A DNA stretch of 6,009 nucleotides from positions 1-6,009 of the forward strand of contig JAQVKR010000178.1 of the NCBI GenBank assembly GCA_028694565.1, read 5' to 3'. Below, piece after piece: positions 1-5,404 of this stretch. Numbering within the stretch: the first letter of the stretch is position 1; every line of letters begins with the position of its first letter. The notes under the pieces were generated by a model, which worked only from the letters and a program-made list of their open reading frames with translations, did not search any database and had not been told where the DNA came from. This DNA comes from Gammaproteobacteria bacterium. GTDB taxonomy: Bacteria; Pseudomonadota; Gammaproteobacteria; DSM-26407. The position numbers and the translations under genes are program-made.

Positions 1-1
1 G

Positions 2-457
2 ATCTCGGGAGAGCCGGGGGCGCGGGACCCGGCCCGGGACGGCTGCGGCGTGCTCTGGTACTCGCCGCTGGTGCCCATGCGCCCGGAAACGGTGGCGGAC
101 TACGCCGGGATGGTCACCCGCGTCGCGCTGGAGCACGGCATCGACCCGCTGATCACCCTGACCAGCCTGTCGGCGCGCTGCTTCGACAGCACAGTGCCGC
201 TGCTGTTCGACCGCGGCGATCCGCTGCACGGGGACCAGGCCCGGCGCTGCTTCGCCGCCCTGTTCCAGGCCGGCCGCGACCGGGGGCTGCTGCCCTACCG
301 GCTGGGCGTGGAGGAGATGGAGCGCTATGCCCGGCTGGCGCCGGGGGCCGGCGCGCTCGCCGCGCGCCTGCGCGCGGCCCTGGACCCCGGCGACATCCTC
401 TCGCCCGGGCGCTACACCGCGCAGCAAGAGGGAGGCGCCGGCGGGAAGGGGGCCTGA
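2..457 (+). CDS. FAD-dependent oxidase/dehydrogenase of the vanillyl-alcohol oxidase / 4-cresol dehydrogenase family, C-terminal part (5' end outside window)
   Basis: The frame is open to the left edge, with no stop in bases 2-49. The GTG at 50 is therefore an internal valine in GCGVLWYSPLVP, not a start. About 151 residues are visible, and several hundred N-terminal residues (the FAD-binding domain) must lie upstream. The visible part resembles the C-terminal cap and end of VAO/PCMH flavoproteins. It has the GxLWYSPLxP strand, a central stretch ending in PLLFDR, and a Tyr-Arg pair (LLPYRLG, bases 296-301) at the place where VAO Tyr503-Arg504 and PCMH Tyr473-Arg474 hold the phenolate of the substrate. 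It ends with the family signature ALDPGDILSPGRY. The family oxidises para-substituted phenols such as p-cresol, vanillyl alcohol or eugenol. The substrate here, and whether electrons go to oxygen or a cytochrome, cannot be told. It is the only plus-strand gene and converges on purE. The family call is fairly secure; the exact enzyme is not. Confidence 0.8.
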   Translation: MSGEPGARDPARDGCGVLWYSPLVPMRPETVADYAGMVTRVALEHGIDPLITLTSLSARCFDSTVPLLFDRGDPLHGDQARRCFAALFQAGRDRGLLPYRLGVEEMERYARLAPGAGALAARLRAALDPGDILSPGRYTAQQEGGAGGKGA

Positions 458-494
458 GTTCCGCGCCCGGGCGAGGCGCGGGCGGATCGGACAA

Positions 495-514
495 GCGGCG
501 AGGGGTCCCGCCGC
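495..514. other. GC-rich stem-loop between the convergent oxidase gene and purE
   Basis: GCGGCG (495-500) pairs perfectly with CGCCGC (509-514) around an 8-base loop. It lies in the 58-bp gap between the stop codons of two convergent genes, directly after the purE stop. Neither strand has a proper T-run after the stem (minus-strand continuation TTGTCC), so a bidirectional terminator role is only a guess from position. Confidence 0.3.
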
Positions 515-515
515 C

Positions 516-1022
516 TCAGCCCGGCAGCCGCTCCTGCAACCGGGCGTCCGCCTGGCGCACCGCCTCGGCCGAGGCTTCACGCTCCTCGCGCAGCCGGCGG
601 GCCAGCTCGGCGTCGGCCAGCGCCAGCATCTGGGCCGCCAGGTAGCCGGCATTCTTCGCCCCGGCCTTGCCGATGGCCACCGAGGCGACGGGTATGCCGC
701 CCGGCATCTGCACGGTGGAGAGCAGCGCGTCGAGCCCGCTCAGGGGGCCGGCATCGATGGGAATCCCGATCACCGGGCGCAGGGTATGGGCGGCCACGGT
801 TCCGGCCAGATGGGCCGCCAGGCCGGCGGCGCAGACGAACACCCGGCAGCCCCGGGCCTCGGCGTCGGCGATGTAGTTGCGGGTCGTCTCGGGGGTACGG
901 TGGGCGGAGGTCACCTTGACCTCGCAGGGCACTTCGAGCTTGGCCAGCACATCCAGGGTCGCCTGGACGACCGGCAGATCGGAGTCGGATCCCATCAATA
1001 CGGCTACAAACGGCTCGCTCAT
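516..1022 (-). CDS. purE: N5-carboxyaminoimidazole ribonucleotide mutase, class I PurE
   Basis: PurE converts N5-CAIR to 4-carboxy-5-aminoimidazole ribonucleotide (CAIR) in cytoplasmic de novo purine synthesis, taking its substrate from PurK. The 168-residue protein has the usual length for bacterial PurE. It carries the phosphate-binding GSDSD loop (residues 11-15), the SAHR motif with the catalytic histidine (39-42, His41), the [10 protein letters not shown] segment (65-74), RPVIGIPI (82-89) and the [20 protein letters not shown] stretch (105-124). This is the class I (mutase) pattern rather than the animal-type carboxylase. The ATG start puts the GSDSD loop at its normal distance from the N terminus. 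Upstream AGGT (1031-1034, 8 nt spacer) and GAG are only a modest ribosome binding site. topA lies 64 bp upstream on the same strand, so co-transcription is possible. purK, the usual downstream partner, is absent: a convergent oxidase gene follows. Confidence 0.97.
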   Translation of the reverse strand: MSEPFVAVLMGSDSDLPVVQATLDVLAKLEVPCEVKVTSAHRTPETTRNYIADAEARGCRVFVCAAGLAAHLAGTVAAHTLRPVIGIPIDAGPLSGLDALLSTVQMPGGIPVASVAIGKAGAKNAGYLAAQMLALADAELARRLREEREASAEAVRQADARLQERLPG

Positions 1023-1038
1023 GATTCTCTACCTGTTC

Positions 1039-1051
1039 GTCAGCGGCTGAC
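1039..1051. repeat. 13-bp perfect palindrome upstream of purE
   Basis: GTCAGCGGCTGAC is a perfect inverted repeat of two 6-bp arms around a single G. It lies 17-29 bases ahead of the purE start codon. It could be an operator half-site pair or a small RNA hairpin (5-bp stem, 3-base loop). It does not resemble the E. coli PurR box. Function unknown. Confidence 0.4.
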
Positions 1052-1053
1052 AC

Positions 1054-1071
1054 CCGCCCGGGCGCGGGCGG
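1054..1071. other. GC stem-loop in the topA-purE gap
   Basis: CCGCCCG (1054-1060) pairs perfectly with CGGGCGG (1065-1071) around a GGCG loop. It lies 15 bp beyond the topA stop codon. On the minus strand the stem is followed by TGTCAGCC rather than a T-run, so it is not a standard intrinsic terminator. It could slow polymerase, stabilise the topA mRNA end, or partly uncouple topA from purE. Confidence 0.4.
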
Positions 1072-1086
1072 ACACTCCGGCACCCA

Positions 1087-3507
1087 TCAACCGGATGCCT
1101 TTTTCCTCGGTGCGCTCTTCTTTTTTGGCGCCGCCTTCTTCTTGGGCGCCGCCTTCTTCTTGGGTACGGCCTTCTTCTTGGGCGCCGCCTTCTTCTTCGC
1201 CGTCCCGGCCGCCGCGCCCTTCTTGACCCGGCCGCGTCCGCGCCGCTCCGGCGCCTCGGCCAGCAGCTGCAGACACTCCTCCAGGCTCAGGCTCGCGGGC
1301 TCGCGGTCCTTGGGCACCCGCGCGTTCTTCTTGCCGTCGGTGATGTAGGGGCCATAACGGCCGTTGAGCACCTGCACCGCCGCGCCCTCAAAGACCTTGA
1401 TCTCGCGGTTGGCATCCGCCTCCTTCTTCGCCTGGATCAGCTCCAGCGCCCGCTCCAGGGTGATGGTGTGGGGATCGTCGCCACGAATGGAGACATACTT
1501 GCTGTCGAACTTCACGTAGGGGCCGAAGCGGCCGATATTGGCGGTGACCTCCTCGCCCTCGGGCGTTTCGCCCAGGAAGCGGGGCAGCTGGAACAGCTGC
1601 ATGGCCTCGTCGAGGGTGATGGTGTCCATGCGCTGCCCGGGGCGCAGGCCGGCGAAGCGGGGCTTGTCCTCGTCCTCGCGGGTGCCGATCTGGACATAGG
1701 GGCCGAAGCGCCCGATGCGCACGCTCACCGGCTTGCCCGACTCGGGATCGGTTCCGAGCTGGCGCGCCTGGGAGGCCTCCTCGCGGCTGAGATCCTCGGC
1801 CCGCTCGATGTCGGCATGGAACGGCCCGTAGAACTCCGCGAGCATGTCGCGCCAACGCTTCCGGCCGGTGGCGATCTCGTCGAACTCCGCCTCCACGTTG
1901 GCGGTGAAGTTGTAGTCGATGACCTCGCTGAAGTGCTTCACCAGGAAGTCGGTGACCACCCCGGCCATGTCGGAGGGGAACAGCTTGCCCTTCTCGGCGC
2001 CGGTGACCTCGGTCTTGTCCTCGTTCACCACCCCCGCCTCGCGCAGCACCAGGATCCGCACCCGGCGCTCCTCGCCCTCGCGGTCCTCCTTGCTCACGTA
2101 GCCGCGATCCTGGATGGTGGAGATGGTGGGCGCGTAGGTGGAGGGACGGCCGATGCCCATCTCCTCGAGCTTGCGCACCAGGGTGGCCTCGGTATAGCGG
2201 GCCGGCGGGCGGGTGAAGCTCTCGCGGGCCCGGATCTCGGCCAGGCTCAGCGCCTGCCCCACGGTGAGGGGGGGCAGCATCTTCTCCTCGTCGCCATTGT
2301 CCTGGTAGACCTTGAGGAAGCCTTCGAAGGTGAGGACCTCGCCCTTGGCCACCAGCCGGTCCTCCACCGCGGAGATGGCGATGGTGGCGACCGTGCGCTC
2401 GATGCGCGCGTCGGCCATCTGCGAGGCGAGCGTCCGGCGCCAGATGAGCTGGTAGAGCCGCTGCTCGTTGCGATCGCCGCTGATGTTGTCCACGGCCAGG
2501 TCCGTGGGCCGGATGGCCTCGTGGGCCTCCTGGGCGCTGGCCGAGCGGGTCTTGAAGCGCCGGGTGTGGGCATACTCCCGGCCGAAGCGGCCGCCGATCA
2601 CCTCGCGCGCCTGGCCCAGGGCCAGGTCGGAAAGATTGACCGAGTCGGTACGCATGTAGGTAATCTTGCCCGACTCGTAGAGGCGCTGGGCGATCACCAT
2701 GGTCTGGCGCACCGAGAAGCCGAGCTTCTGCGAAGCCTCCTGCTGCAGGGTGGAGGTGGTGAAGGGCGGGCGCGGCGAACGGGTGGCCGGCTTGACCTCC
2801 AGCCCCTCGACCCGGAACTGCGCCTCCCGCAGCTGCCCGAGAAAGACCCGCGCCTCCTCTTCGGTGGGGAAGTCCCGCCCCAGCTTCGCGCTCAGCGTGA
2901 CACCCTCGCCCAGATCGAAATCGGCGCCGACCTTGAACGTGGAGCTGGCGCTGAAGGCGTCGATCTCCCGCTCCCGCTCCACCACCAGGCGCACCGCCAC
3001 CGACTGTACCCGGCCGGCGGAGAGATCCTTGCTGATCTTCTTCCACAGCACGAAGGAGAGCTCGTAGCCCACCAGCCGGTCGAGGATGCGCCGGGCCTGC
3101 TGGGCGTCCACCAGATCGCGATCGATGTGACGGGGCCTGGCGATGGCGTCCAGAATGGCCGGCTTGGTGATTTCGTGGAACACGATGCGGCGGGTCTCGT
3201 CCACGTCCAGCCCGAGCGCTTCGGCCAGGTGCCAGGCGATGGCCTCCCCCTCGCGGTCCTCATCGGTAGCGAGCCAGACGGTGGCGGCCGTCTTCACCTC
3301 GCGGCGCAGCTCCTGGATGGTGGACTGCTTGTCCGCGCTGATCTCGTAGGTCGGCTCGAAACCGTTGTCCACGTCGATGGACAGGCCCTTGCGCGGCAGA
3401 TCGCGCACATGGCCATAGGAGGATCTCACGACGAAATCCCCGCCGAGGAACTTCTCGATGGTTTTCGCCTTGGCCGGCGACTCCACGATAACCAGGTTCT
3501 TGCTCAC
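1087..3507 (-). CDS. topA: DNA topoisomerase I (type IA), with C-terminal Topo_C repeats and a lysine-rich tail
   Basis: TopA relaxes negatively supercoiled DNA by cutting one strand and passing the other. The 806-residue protein opens with the Toprim domain: VIVESPAKAKTI (6-17, catalytic Glu9) and the metal-binding DEDREGE (82-88; Asp82, Asp84, Glu86). The core follows, with SAGRVQSVAVRLVVERE (163-179), the active-site tyrosine in ITYMRTDS (Tyr284) and EAHEAIRPT (327-335). MGIGRPSTYAPTI (450-462) is also typical. The C-terminal part has three repeats centred on FGPYVQIG (601), FGPYVKFD (661) and YGPYITDG (718), then a basic tail. There is only one cysteine (Cys745), so the C4 zinc ribbons of E. 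coli TopA are missing. The start is GTG, fixed by the conserved MSKNLVIVESPAKAK start; its ribosome binding site is weak (GAGA, 3518-3521, 10 nt spacer). The gene follows the terminator after smg, so it needs its own promoter. Confidence 0.98.
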   Translation of the reverse strand: MSKNLVIVESPAKAKTIEKFLGGDFVVRSSYGHVRDLPRKGLSIDVDNGFEPTYEISADKQSTIQELRREVKTAATVWLATDEDREGEAIAWHLAEALGLDVDETRRIVFHEITKPAILDAIARPRHIDRDLVDAQQARRILDRLVGYELSFVLWKKISKDLSAGRVQSVAVRLVVEREREIDAFSASSTFKVGADFDLGEGVTLSAKLGRDFPTEEEARVFLGQLREAQFRVEGLEVKPATRSPRPPFTTSTLQQEASQKLGFSVRQTMVIAQRLYESGKITYMRTDSVNLSDLALGQAREVIGGRFGREYAHTRRFKTRSASAQEAHEAIRPTDLAVDNISGDRNEQRLYQLIWRRTLASQMADARIERTVATIAISAVEDRLVAKGEVLTFEGFLKVYQDNGDEEKMLPPLTVGQALSLAEIRARESFTRPPARYTEATLVRKLEEMGIGRPSTYAPTISTIQDRGYVSKEDREGEERRVRILVLREAGVVNEDKTEVTGAEKGKLFPSDMAGVVTDFLVKHFSEVIDYNFTANVEAEFDEIATGRKRWRDMLAEFYGPFHADIERAEDLSREEASQARQLGTDPESGKPVSVRIGRFGPYVQIGTREDEDKPRFAGLRPGQRMDTITLDEAMQLFQLPRFLGETPEGEEVTANIGRFGPYVKFDSKYVSIRGDDPHTITLERALELIQAKKEADANREIKVFEGAAVQVLNGRYGPYITDGKKNARVPKDREPASLSLEECLQLLAEAPERRGRGRVKKGAAAGTAKKKAAPKKKAVPKKKAAPKKKAAPKKKSAPRKKASG
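1090..1197 (-). repeat. 18-bp tandem repeat encoding the KKKAAP tail of TopA
   Basis: Six in-frame units cover residues 771-806: KKKAAP, KKKAVP, KKKAAP, KKKAAP, KKKSAP, RKKASG. On the plus strand the consensus is GGGCGCCGCCTTCTTCTT. The first and third units are identical at the DNA level, the fourth differs by one base, and the last two are worn. The product is a histone H1-like, strongly positive, probably unstructured tail that would bind DNA backbone. Unit number is likely to vary by slippage or recombination between strains. Confidence 0.92.
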
Positions 3508-3550
3508 AACGACGACGTCTCTTCTCTAAGGTTCCGCTGTTTCCCGCCAG

Positions 3551-3580
3551 AAAAAAAGAAAACCCGCCTCAGCAGCGGGT
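3551..3580 (-). terminator. Rho-independent terminator after smg
   Basis: Read on the minus strand, ACCCGC (3580-3575) pairs with GCGGGT (3567-3562) around a 7-base loop. A T-run TTTTCTTTTTTT follows directly (down to 3551). This is a textbook intrinsic terminator, 89-118 bases beyond the smg stop codon. It ends the dprA-smg transcript and separates topA from it. The plus strand has no T-run after the stem, so it acts in one direction. Confidence 0.92.
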
Positions 3581-3590
3581 ACCTGACGCG

Positions 3591-3611
3591 CATGCGGCGG
3601 GTTGCCGCATG
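3591..3611. other. Perfect 8-bp stem-loop in the smg 3' region
   Basis: CATGCGGC (3591-3598) pairs perfectly with GCCGCATG (3604-3611) around GGGTT. It lies between the smg stop and the intrinsic terminator, so the end of the smg mRNA would carry two stem-loops in series. It has no following T-run on either strand (the plus strand continues AAAAC). A likely role is protection of the mRNA end, but this is inferred from position only. Confidence 0.6.
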
Positions 3612-3668
3612 AAAACTCGATTCCGGCGCCCGGGCACGGTTCCTGACGGCACCGGGCCTGTCAACCCC

Positions 3669-4148
3669 TCAGTGGAGGCTGCCGCCCGGTCCCTCGAACA
3701 TCAAATCCTCCATCAAGGCGACCGCCGCCTCCTGGCCGGGCTGGTTGAACAGGACCATGAGCACGATCCACTTGAACTGATCGATGTCGATCTCGTCGCT
3801 GTCCAGCGCCATGACCCGGTCGATCACCAGTTCGCGCATGCAGCCGTCCAGGACCCCGACCTGCTCCAGGAACAGCAGGAAGCCCCGGCACTCCAGGTCG
3901 AGCTTCTTGACCTCCTGCTCGGTGAAGACCCGCAGCGCGGCGGTGCCGCAGGCGACGCCATGGGGCTGCCCGGCCTGCTGCTCGGCCAGCCCCTCCAGCC
4001 AGGAGAAGGCCTTGTGGATCTCGCCGCGGTGGAAGCCGGCGTCCTCGAGTTCCTGCCTGAGGGAATCCTGGTCCGCCTCCGGGCCCGATTCGCTGTTCAT
4101 GAAGTTCTCGAACAGGTACATCAGGACGTCCAGTACATTCTCTTTCAT
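3669..4148 (-). CDS. smg: Smg family protein (DUF494)
   Basis: This 159-residue protein matches the Smg/DUF494 family along its whole length and has the family's usual size (about 157 in E. coli). Recognisable family segments are the N-terminal DVLMYLFENF (7-16), LRQELEDAGFHRGEI (30-44), the highly conserved ECRGFLLFLEQVGVLD (86-101), RELVIDRVMALD (105-116), and KWIVLMVLFNQPG (126-138) with a final LH. There is no signal peptide or clear membrane segment, so it is probably cytoplasmic. Its biochemical role is not established; the only functional hint is its constant position beside dprA and topA or def/fmt. The ATG starts one base after the dprA stop (TGAGATG), with a ribosome binding site GAGG inside the last dprA codons (4156-4159, 7 nt spacer). 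Translation is thus probably coupled to dprA. A strong terminator follows. Confidence 0.96.
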   Translation of the reverse strand: MKENVLDVLMYLFENFMNSESGPEADQDSLRQELEDAGFHRGEIHKAFSWLEGLAEQQAGQPHGVACGTAALRVFTEQEVKKLDLECRGFLLFLEQVGVLDGCMRELVIDRVMALDSDEIDIDQFKWIVLMVLFNQPGQEAAVALMEDLMFEGPGGSLH

Positions 4149-4149
4149 C

Positions 4150-5283
4150 TCAGGCCCTCGTTGCCCGGGTAAACAACCCGCCGGGTACGGACTCTACGAC
4201 ACCCTGCAGTTCTAGGAGCAACAGCATGGAGGAAACCGCTTCCGGGGTCAATCCGCTGCGCTCCACCACCACGTCCACCGAAACCGGGTCGTGGCCGAGC
4301 GCCTCGAGCAGGCGCCGGTAGTCGGGATCGGTGGCGGCCGTTTCCGGCGCCGGCGCCGCTGCCGCGCCGGAGCGGCCCGCGAGACCCGCCAGGTAGAGGG
4401 GCCCCAGCTCCTCGAGGATATCCGCCGCGGCCTCCACCAGTTTCGCCCCCTGGCGGATGAGGCGGTGACAGCCGCGGGCGAGGGGATTGTGGATCGAGCC
4501 CGGGATGGCGAACACCTCCCGGCCCTGGTCCGCGGCGGCCCGGGCGGTGATGAGCGAACCGCTGCGGATGGCCGCCTCCACCACCAGCACTCCGAGGCTG
4601 AGGCCGCTGATGACGCGGTTGCGGCGGGGGAAATGCTCGGCCCGGGGCGGCACCCCCGGCGGGAATTCCGACACCAGCGCCCCGCCGCCGCCGGCGATGC
4701 GATGGGCCAGTTCCCGGTGCGCGGCGGGGTAGACCCGATCCAGGCCGTGCCCCAGCACCGCCACCGTCAGCCCTTCCGCGGCCAGGGCGCCCTCATGGGC
4801 CGCGGCGTCGATGCCCAGCGCCAGGCCGCTGACGATGCCCACCCCCCCGGCGGCCAGGTGGCGGGCGAAGGCCGCGGCGTTGTCCCGCCCCCCCGGCGTG
4901 GGATTGCGGCTGCCCACCACCGCCAGCAGGGGCAGGGCCAGCACTTCCGGATCACCGTGGACGAAGAGCACCGGCGGCGCGTCGGGCAGCGCGCGCAGCA
5001 GCTCCGGATAGGCGGGATCGGAGAGGGTCAGGGCATGGTTGCCGGGGCGGGCGACCCAGTCCAGATCGGCATCGATGCGCGCCGTGTCGGGCTCCCGCAG
5101 CCAGGCCCGGGCCGCCGCATCGAAGCCCATCCGGCGCAGGGTCGCGGCGCTCGCGCCGGAGGCGGCCTCCGGCGCGACGCCCCGGGCGAGGAGATCGCGG
5201 AACGCCGCCGGCCCCACGCCGGGGGCCCGCAGCAGCGTGAGCCAGCCGCGCAGGGCGGGCTCATGGGTAGGTGACCGGGTCAT
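4150..5283 (-). CDS. dprA: DNA-processing protein DprA (Smf)
   Basis: DprA binds incoming single-stranded DNA in the cytoplasm during natural transformation and loads RecA on it. The 377-residue protein has the full three-part layout. Residues about 10-65 form an N-terminal SAM/HhH-like domain (LLRAPGVGPAAFRDLL). The Rossmann-like core (about 85-290) carries VVGSRNPTPGG (122-132), SGLALGIDAAAHEGAL (152-167), SEFPPGVPPRAEHFPRRNR (205-223), VVEAAIRSGSLITARAAADQ (234-253), FAIPGSI (258-264) and CHRLIRQGAKLV (272-283). An Ala-rich linker (303-318) leads to a C-terminal winged-helix domain (about 322-372) of the DprA_WH kind. All core motifs are intact. The ATG has a strong GGAGG ribosome binding site at 5290-5294 with a 6 nt spacer. 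dprA is widespread also in species not known to be competent, so it does not by itself prove competence. The LysM-type gene lies upstream and smg immediately downstream. Confidence 0.97.
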   Translation of the reverse strand: MTRSPTHEPALRGWLTLLRAPGVGPAAFRDLLARGVAPEAASGASAATLRRMGFDAAARAWLREPDTARIDADLDWVARPGNHALTLSDPAYPELLRALPDAPPVLFVHGDPEVLALPLLAVVGSRNPTPGGRDNAAAFARHLAAGGVGIVSGLALGIDAAAHEGALAAEGLTVAVLGHGLDRVYPAAHRELAHRIAGGGGALVSEFPPGVPPRAEHFPRRNRVISGLSLGVLVVEAAIRSGSLITARAAADQGREVFAIPGSIHNPLARGCHRLIRQGAKLVEAAADILEELGPLYLAGLAGRSGAAAAPAPETAATDPDYRRLLEALGHDPVSVDVVVERSGLTPEAVSSMLLLLELQGVVESVPGGLFTRATRA

Positions 5284-5289
5284 CCCGAC

Positions 5290-5294
5290 CCTCC
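5290..5294 (-). promoter_or_regulatory. Ribosome binding site of dprA
   Basis: On the minus strand, GGAGG lies 6 nt ahead of the ATG at 5283. It is the best Shine-Dalgarno match in the window and supports this start for DprA. Confidence 0.8.
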
Positions 5295-5329
5295 GTCGGC
5301 TTCCTGCCGTTGCTTTCCGCCCGGGACCC

Positions 5330-5393
5330 GCGGGCGCTTCCCGGCCGGACCACCGCGGCGGCCCGGACCCGGACGCCGCGGGTGAGCGCCCGC
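5330..5393. repeat. Nested perfect inverted repeats in the LysM gene-dprA gap
   Basis: An outer pair GCGGGCGCT (5330-5338) / AGCGCCCGC (5385-5393) encloses an inner pair CCGCGGCG (5353-5360) / CGCCGCGG (5374-5381). Both are perfect, 9 and 8 bp. The innermost loop holds a direct repeat CCCGGA CCCGGA (5362-5373). Together they fill about half of the 121-bp gap, which holds no gene. No T-run follows on the minus strand, so this is not a standard terminator. It could be a rho-independent-like pause, an mRNA-processing hairpin or an attenuator ahead of dprA. Role unproven. Confidence 0.6.
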
Positions 5394-5404
5394 CGGGCCG
5401 GCTC

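Noticed and set aside
50..52. GTG as start of a short 135-residue plus-strand protein
   Set aside because: The frame is open upstream to the window edge, and the family strand GCGVLWYSPL begins before it. It is an internal valine of a longer protein.
459..480. CGCCCG / CGGGCG inverted repeat as a terminator after the oxidase gene
   Set aside because: It has a short 6-bp stem of pure GC and no T-run; chance pairing is likely at this base composition.
327..1226. 299-codon open frame on the plus strand across the oxidase 3' end, purE and the topA tail
   Set aside because: It overlaps three real genes, lies in antisense register with purE, and ends in a low-complexity reading of the TopA repeat.
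1142..1348. Plus-strand frame with FFLGAA repeats that looks like a hydrophobic membrane peptide
   Set aside because: It is the reverse complement of the lysine-rich TopA tail; Lys codons AAG read as CTT/TTC on the other strand.
3518..3560. Promoter for topA between the terminator and the GTG start
   Set aside because: A promoter is expected here, but I could only find poor matches (TTTCTG, 17 bp, CTTAGA), too weak to call.
1468..3612. 714-codon open frame on the plus strand opposite topA
   Set aside because: It is in exact antisense register with topA, where stops arise only from TTA, CTA or TCA codons, which this GC-rich gene avoids. Its product is low-complexity and resembles no family.
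4291..5274. 327-codon open frame on the plus strand opposite dprA
   Set aside because: It has the same antisense-register effect. The product is rich in Arg, Gly and Ala with no domain, and the sense strand is clearly DprA.
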